The notes under the pieces: generated by a model
Told to the model about the DNA's origin: nothing
The model's input: the letters and a program-made list of their open reading frames with translations, nothing else
Database searches by the model: none
Shown here: piece after piece, positions 21,977-26,660 of the stretch
Position numbering within the stretch: the first letter of the stretch is position 1
Layout of the letters: every line of letters starts with the position of its first letter
Program-made: the position numbers and the translations under genes
DNA from: an uncultured Bacteroidota bacterium
GTDB lineage: Bacteria > Bacteroidota > Bacteroidia > Bacteroidales > P3
Assembly (NCBI GenBank): GCA_900545215.1
Contig: UQXW01000030.1
Span: 1-26,660, forward strand
Length of the DNA: 26,660 nucleotides
Direction: 5' to 3'

Positions 21977-23812
21977 ATGAGAAAGAGAGTATTGGGAACA
22001 TTGGCTGTTTGTTTGGGCGTTGCTTTGCTTGCAGGCTCTTGCGGCAGCATCAAGACGATGCAAAAGAAGCACAATACCGTAAGGTATCAGATTTCTCCGA
22101 ACCCTATGGAAGTGCATGGAGACAAAGTCGTCGTTACGATAAACGGAAACATTCCGGAGAAATATTTCCAAAAGAATGCGGTTGTTTATTTGCAACCCGT
22201 ATTGACTTGGGAAACAGGTGAGGTTATTTTGTCGCCGATGAATCTGAAAGGTTCCAAAGTCGAAGGCAATGGAAAAACGATAGAGAAAGGCAGCGGGGGC
22301 AGATTCGTTTATAAAGATACGGTCGCTTACCGTCAAGGAATGGAAAGTGCAAAATTGTACCTTAATCCGATAGCTTATAAAGCCAAAGAGGTCAACGAAG
22401 CAAATGCCACATGGAGCGAAGCCATGGAAAACCCCGGAGCATTGAAACTCGGCAACGTGAAAATAGCCGAAGGAGTCAACTCGACCTCCAACAGGGTGGA
22501 TATAAGAGGTGATTTGAGCATGGCACCTGCCAACTATACCGTAAGCACCGACGAAATAATGACGACAGACATTTATTTCACGGTCAATATGTCCTCACTC
22601 AACTGGGATAACAAACTCAACAAGAAAATGGATACCAAAAGAAGCTATGAAAGCATGAAGAGCTACATAGTGAACAACCAAATACCGCGTCAGATATTCG
22701 TCAACGCATGGGCATCACCCGAAGGAGAGGAAAGTTTCAACATAGGATTGTCAAAGAAAAGAGCCGAGACGACAGTAAACTTGGTTGACAAGATGTTGAC
22801 AGAGGCTTTAACGGAAAGAGCCAAAGCCGAAAACATAAAGAAGAACGACATAAAAAAATATGTAGAACAGGCGAAACAAGATGTCGTCATCACTTCAAGT
22901 GCCAAGGGAGAGGATTGGGAGAACTTCGTGCGTTTGGTGGAAGGCTCATCTTTGAAAGAGAAGAACACCGTCATCAACGTTGTCAAATCCCAACCGGACA
23001 AAATAAGAAGAGAACAAGAGATAAGAAACATGTCTGTCGTATTCAGCCAAATTGAAGAGGAAATTCTACCTACGTTACGTAGAGGAGAAATCGCATTCAA
23101 CTTCTCAGGTGTTCAAAAAACCGAGCAGGAGATTGCCAAGATGGCAGTATCCGACCCTGACAAACTTACTTACGATGAACTTATGTATGCAGCGACTCTG
23201 ACACATAACTACGCAAGCAAACTTCAAATCTATACCGCAGCAACGGAACGCTTCGCTTCCGAATGGGGAGGTTGGAACAATGCCGGAGCAGTTGCTCTTT
23301 ACTTGAACCAACTCGAAGATGCAAAAAGATTTCTTGAAACAGCCGACAAGCTTTCTCCCAACAATGGAGAAATCCTATCCAACCTTGCTCTTCTAAGCCT
23401 TGCGAACAAAGACGTCAATGCAGCTGACGATTACATTAAAAAGTCCGTTGCCGCAGGTAACGAGCAAGCCCAAATGAACGAGGCAATCGTTCTAATCAAA
23501 CAGGGCAAATACGAAGAAGCGGCCGAGAAACTCGATGGAAGAAAGTGTACTTACAACCTTGCTCTTTTGCAACTTTTGACGGGTAACACCGGCAATGCAA
23601 TCAGAACATTGGATTGTTGCATGGATCAAACCGCAGAGGTATATTATTTGAGAGCCGTATGTTACGCCCGATTGGACGATGTTCCCGGTTTGACGAAGAA
23701 CTTGAAAGAAGCTTGCAAACAAGAACCTGCTTATAAGTACCAAGCCAAAAACGATTTGGAGTTCAAGAGATACCAATCCTTGATAGAGTTCCAAAACATA
23801 GTGAACAATTAA
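21977..23812 (+). CDS. Lipoprotein with OmpA-like segment and tetratricopeptide repeats
   Basis: The 611-residue predicted outer-membrane lipoprotein has a signal peptide ending in a lipobox (LLAGSC, Cys at about residue 23). A beta-rich N-terminal region follows (YQISPNPMEVHGDKVVVTIN and onward, to about 240). A segment resembling the OmpA peptidoglycan-binding fold comes next (NAWASPEGEESFN, then GLSKKRAETTVNLVDKML; about 245-275). The C-terminal half is helical, with TPR-like repeats (AKRFLETADKLSPNNGEILS, NLALLSLANKD, YEEAAEKL). The architecture suggests a periplasmic scaffold tethered to the envelope. Similar combinations occur in T9SS-associated proteins such as PorE, but this one lacks their full domain set and is not assigned. 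It has its own promoter and terminator. Confidence 0.75.
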   Translation: MRKRVLGTLAVCLGVALLAGSCGSIKTMQKKHNTVRYQISPNPMEVHGDKVVVTINGNIPEKYFQKNAVVYLQPVLTWETGEVILSPMNLKGSKVEGNGKTIEKGSGGRFVYKDTVAYRQGMESAKLYLNPIAYKAKEVNEANATWSEAMENPGALKLGNVKIAEGVNSTSNRVDIRGDLSMAPANYTVSTDEIMTTDIYFTVNMSSLNWDNKLNKKMDTKRSYESMKSYIVNNQIPRQIFVNAWASPEGEESFNIGLSKKRAETTVNLVDKMLTEALTERAKAENIKKNDIKKYVEQAKQDVVITSSAKGEDWENFVRLVEGSSLKEKNTVINVVKSQPDKIRREQEIRNMSVVFSQIEEEILPTLRRGEIAFNFSGVQKTEQEIAKMAVSDPDKLTYDELMYAATLTHNYASKLQIYTAATERFASEWGGWNNAGAVALYLNQLEDAKRFLETADKLSPNNGEILSNLALLSLANKDVNAADDYIKKSVAAGNEQAQMNEAIVLIKQGKYEEAAEKLDGRKCTYNLALLQLLTGNTGNAIRTLDCCMDQTAEVYYLRAVCYARLDDVPGLTKNLKEACKQEPAYKYQAKNDLEFKRYQSLIEFQNIVNN

Positions 23813-23841
23813 GAAGATTCTTTTTCATATTATTTTTCGAG

Positions 23842-23873
23842 ACAGAGGTGGAGGCGAAAGTTTTTACCTCTGT
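23842..23873 (+). terminator. Terminator after the lipoprotein gene
   Basis: The 8-bp stem acagaggt (23842-23849) / acctctgt (23866-23873) is followed by six T residues, about 30 nt past the stop. Confidence 0.8.
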
Positions 23874-23941
23874 TTTTTCTGAATAGTCATTTCATTTTCA
23901 CGAAACAAGAGAATATAACAAAGCCATCATATCGACAGAAT

Positions 23942-24385
23942 ATGAATATCGAAACCGATGAAGCGGCATAGGATTACATCGACTGCTTCGACAGTATCAT
24001 TCACTCCTCACACCCAATCGGTGCAAAAGAGTTTTCCGACCATTTCTTCGCACTGCCGAAATGGGTAACAATATTGATGAGTTTACGAAACGCCATCGTG
24101 AAAATTTTCGGCTTAAAAGGAGAAAAAAGATTTTCCGATTTGGTCAAAATTGAGTCGGAGAATATTGCGACCATAAGCAAAGATGACAAACACCTTTACT
24201 TGAATGTTTTGCTTCAAACAAAGAATATCGGAGACAATAGTTGTTATGTGTCGATAAGCACAAGAGTCAAACTCCATAACCGTATGGGACGACTATATTT
24301 TGCAGTCATAAAACCGTTTCATCGCCAATTATGCAAGATAGTATTCAAAAGAACGATAAAAATTCTTGAAAAGACGTACCTATAA
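23942..24385 (+). pseudogene. DUF2867-like gene interrupted by an amber codon
   Basis: From the ATG at 23942 the frame reads MNIETDEAA, hits TAG at codon 10 (23969-23971), then stays open for 137 more codons to the TAA at 24383. The downstream part (DYIDCFDSI, then HFFALPKWVTILMSLRNAIV, KIFGLKGEKRF and RVKLHNRMGRLYFAVIKPFH) looks like a complete small DUF2867-type protein, a family of unknown function. The stop falls before the conserved part, so the gene is either inactivated, read through, or begun at a non-ATG codon such as the TTG at 24074 (which would lose about 35 conserved residues). It lies between the lipoprotein terminator and the convergent RSH gene. Confidence 0.6.
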
Positions 24386-24463
24386 CATGAGCCGAAATAC
24401 GCAGCAATACCGATTTTCATTACTTGTATCGTTGCCTTGCTATGTAATATCAGTGATAAGAGT

Positions 24464-26344
24464 TTACCCTCTATCTTCTTCCGTCATTACTTCCTCTACT
24501 CCATCTATCTTATAGATGTGAGTGATAATATCCTCCAGCTCACCGAAAGAATGTATGCCAAACCCTATACGACAATCGACAATAAAATCCTCAGTAACCG
24601 TGTGAAGGCTTGTCATTGAAAGTCCGAGCCTGTTGGTTATGCAGTCGGTCAAATCGCTCAACAAATGGTATCTGTCCACAGCTTTGATGTGAATACAAAC
24701 CGGATAAAGCAACTCTTTCTCTTCACGGAAATCGACCGACACTATACTGTCTCCATATTGCGAGGCCAGCCTTATGGCAATCGGACAATTCCTTTTGTGT
24801 ATGCTTACATTGCCGTCTGAATCCTTGAAACCGACCACTTCCTCTCCCGGAATGGGAAGACAATGCGGGCATCTTTCGTATGGCGGGCAATAAGCCTTGG
24901 AAAGAAATGTCTTCAAATGCCTTTTCGCCTTATAAGTAAGCACATGTTCAATCCAATCCGCCTGCGGCTCCACATTCTTATCCGCATCTATTTCCACGCA
25001 ATCGCCACGTCGCAGTTCTGTTTTGACGGAACATAATTTCCCGTTGATACGTGCAACCTTGGCATGCAGCCCCAACTTGCTGTGAATTTCAAAGGCAAAA
25101 TCCAAAGCCGTTGCCCGCTTCGGAAGAATAACCGACTTGCCTTTCGGGGTGAACACCATTATGTCGTCATTATAGAAAGATGTTACAACATTCTCTATGA
25201 AACCGTCCTGCAAACCATGATAAGCAATGTCTTTCAAAACCTCCTTGAACTTTTCCAGCCATGCTGCGATATTTCCCTCCGTCCTCGACGACACGCAACC
25301 AAGATTGGAATCCCTCGCCATTCTTTCGCTGCAAATATGAACTTCCTCCCATTTTCCTCTTTCGGAAAGAAGTTTCAAGTGAAAGCTCTGATAACCGTTC
25401 TCCTTTGGATTATCCACATAATTGGAAATGCTTCCCGGTTTTTCCTTGAACCTGTCTGTCAGTAGCGAGTATATGAAAAGACAGGTATTCTTTTCCGTAC
25501 GCTTCAAACCATCGGGAAAAACAATCTTTACATAATGCTTAAAATCTATGTGTTGGAAATCGTTCTGCTCTTTTTGCATTTTTCGCCAAATGCTGTAAGG
25601 CATGCGGTACTCCGTTTCAATCCTTGCCTCCACTCCATTGGAAGAAAGAATTTCCCTTATCTGATTTACAAAAGTCCCAAGAACTTCCTCGTTTTCCTTT
25701 CTGTCCTTTTGTAACATCTCCTCCATTTGAGCATATTCCCGAGGACAGCGATACCGGAAACTCAAATTCTCCAACTCCGTTTTTATACGATACAAACCCA
25801 AACGATTGGCAAGAGGTGCATAAATATAATCCGTTTCTCCCGCTATCTTCATCTGTTTATCGGGACGCATGCTTTCAAGCGTCCGCATATTATGCAGACG
25901 GTCTGCCAATTTTACGAGAATTGCCCGAATGTCATACTTCATCGAGTCCAACATCTGCTTGAAATTATCCAACTGCTTGGACATCTCGTAATGTTCCTTC
26001 TTCTGTTTGGTAACCACCTTCACAAGAAAAGCCACATCGTTGCCGAAACGTTTCTCTATATCATCGATCGTATAAGGAGTATCCTCCACGACATCATGCA
26101 GAAAAGCCGCCATAACCGGATTTGCACCCAACTTCATCTCCTCTGCCACAATGCGGGCAACAGCAATAGGGTGAATGATATATGGCTCACCCGTCTTACG
26201 CTTTTGATTTCGGTGAGCCTCCGATGCCAAGAGGTAAGCCTCCTTTATCTTCTGCAATTCATCCTGTGAAACTCTGCGAGACATTACCTCGAATATAGCC
26301 TCTGCATCAGCCTCTATTCCTTTGCTGTAATCCTTTTCCGTCAT
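24464..26344 (-). CDS. spoT: RSH-family (p)ppGpp hydrolase with degenerate synthetase domain (SpoT-like)
   Basis: Controls the stringent-response alarmone (p)ppGpp. Domains over 626 residues are: HD hydrolase (about 35-190) with SEAHRNQKRKTGEPYIIHP (41-59), HDVVEDT (83-89) and KLADRLHNMRTL (145-156), all intact; synthetase-like domain (about 230-350); TGS (about 395-455); a Cys-rich zinc-finger-like region (CPPYERCPHC, 486-495; later Cys520); and a C-terminal ACT domain (about 548-624). The synthetase is altered at key sites. The RxKxxYS motif reads ExRxxYS (245-251), the catalytic Asp aligns with Phe268, and EVQIRT is EVHICS (334-339), while YQSxH (318-322) remains. It should therefore be a hydrolase only, paired with a separate synthetase elsewhere. 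Bacteroidota commonly carry two long RSH proteins. Confidence 0.9.
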   Translation of the reverse strand: MTEKDYSKGIEADAEAIFEVMSRRVSQDELQKIKEAYLLASEAHRNQKRKTGEPYIIHPIAVARIVAEEMKLGANPVMAAFLHDVVEDTPYTIDDIEKRFGNDVAFLVKVVTKQKKEHYEMSKQLDNFKQMLDSMKYDIRAILVKLADRLHNMRTLESMRPDKQMKIAGETDYIYAPLANRLGLYRIKTELENLSFRYRCPREYAQMEEMLQKDRKENEEVLGTFVNQIREILSSNGVEARIETEYRMPYSIWRKMQKEQNDFQHIDFKHYVKIVFPDGLKRTEKNTCLFIYSLLTDRFKEKPGSISNYVDNPKENGYQSFHLKLLSERGKWEEVHICSERMARDSNLGCVSSRTEGNIAAWLEKFKEVLKDIAYHGLQDGFIENVVTSFYNDDIMVFTPKGKSVILPKRATALDFAFEIHSKLGLHAKVARINGKLCSVKTELRRGDCVEIDADKNVEPQADWIEHVLTYKAKRHLKTFLSKAYCPPYERCPHCLPIPGEEVVGFKDSDGNVSIHKRNCPIAIRLASQYGDSIVSVDFREEKELLYPVCIHIKAVDRYHLLSDLTDCITNRLGLSMTSLHTVTEDFIVDCRIGFGIHSFGELEDIITHIYKIDGVEEVMTEEDRG

Positions 26345-26555
26345 ACGATATTGTCGCTTCCTTTTCTATTTATACATTTTTTAGAACGCAAAGTTTCAAC
26401 TTCTATTACTTCAAAACTTCTTATGAAACGACAATACCTCTGCACAAGGCATAAAATCAAAACACCTATTCGGTTGACCTGATTCAGGGATTATTCGTAG
26501 GCCTATGCGTTTCACCGAGGTATCTATTTTTGAACAGCGTCTGTTTCTTTGTCAT
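26345..26555. other. Intergenic region upstream of the RSH gene
   Basis: The 211 nt between the partial gene at the right edge and the RSH gene hold no convincing coding sequence. A 23-codon minus-strand frame begins directly after the upstream stop (TGAATG) but has no recognisable features. No TAnnTTTG box is seen before the RSH start. A short palindrome cctgattcagg lies near 26478-26488. Confidence 0.5.
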
Positions 26556-26660
26556 TCAGTCTTCTCTTCTGTTTCGATAAAGCTTTATACCTACGTATCC
26601 ACATGCCATGGAGAGAACGAGGAGCGTGGCTGTCGAGACCGGCAGACTCCCATAAGGCTT
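26556..26660 (-). CDS. C-terminal end of an unidentified protein with sorting-signal-like tail
   Basis: A minus-strand frame enters from the right window edge and runs 34 codons to TGA (26558-26556). The tail has three parts: a short Pro-containing motif (KPYGSLPVSTA), a hydrophobic helix (TLLVLSMACGYVGI) and a basic end (KLYRNRRED). This matches the general plan of exosortase/archaeosortase-type C-terminal signals, including the short LPI/PID-type tails seen in Bacteroidota. It could equally be an ordinary C-terminal membrane anchor. The rest of the protein lies outside the window, so its function is unknown. Confidence 0.5.
   Translation of the reverse strand, partial: KPYGSLPVSTATLLVLSMACGYVGIKLYRNRRED

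Noticed and set aside
26487..26555. A 23-codon minus-strand frame starting right after the window-edge gene (TGAATG)
   Set aside because: It is very short, has no similarity to anything recognised, and lacks supporting signals beyond the stop-start junction.

Overview
The window is a chromosomal segment of a Bacteroidota bacterium, most likely from the order Bacteroidales. The evidence is: several promoters with the phylum's -7 element TAnnTTTG (one with a TTG 19 nt upstream); almost no Shine-Dalgarno sites before genes; a type IX secretion (T9SS) C-terminal sorting domain on a large surface protein; a class III fructose-1,6-bisphosphatase; a four-subunit Vor/Kor-type 2-oxoacid:ferredoxin oxidoreductase; and a tRNA gene without an encoded CCA. 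No species can be named from sequence alone.

Layout. 1-125: tRNA-Leu(TAA) and its terminator. 245-6339 (+): a GT4 glycosyltransferase overlapping wecB by 4 nt, then a polyprenyl diphosphate synthase, clpP and class III fbp, closed by a bidirectional hairpin. 6441-10204 (-): ssb, an outer-membrane beta-barrel protein, a receiver-less sigma-54 activator and aroA, read from a promoter just upstream of ssb. 10496-13175 (-): ferredoxin, alpha, beta and gamma subunits of a 2-oxoacid:ferredoxin oxidoreductase, divergent from sodB (13346-13930, +). 13931-14944: a 1-kb gene-free stretch full of inverted repeats. 14945-19439 (+): a DUF262/DUF1524 (GmrSD/SspE/BrxU-like) putative DNA-modification-sensing nuclease, followed after 4 nt by a leucine-rich-repeat / InlB-repeat T9SS cargo protein. 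19753-20373 (-): a lone archaeosortase/exosortase-family membrane protease, with a possible broken small gene behind it. 20541-23812 (+): trxA, a DUF58 protein and a TPR/OmpA-like lipoprotein. 23942-24385: a DUF2867-type reading frame broken by an amber codon. 24464-26344 (-): an RSH (SpoT-like) protein with an intact hydrolase and a degenerate synthetase. 26556-26660 (-): the C-terminus of a gene that ends in a motif, membrane helix and basic tail.

Most genes are housekeeping: envelope sugar and isoprenoid supply, proteolysis, gluconeogenesis, the shikimate pathway, anaerobic 2-oxoacid oxidation, oxidative-stress defence and the stringent response. The accessory interest lies at 13.9-20.4 kb and at the right edge. 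Two points stand out. First, the lone exosortase-type protease and a tripartite C-terminal tail at the window edge could be parts of one surface-processing system. Second, the DUF262/DUF1524 gene sits behind a highly structured leader and is tightly coupled to a repeat-rich secreted protein.
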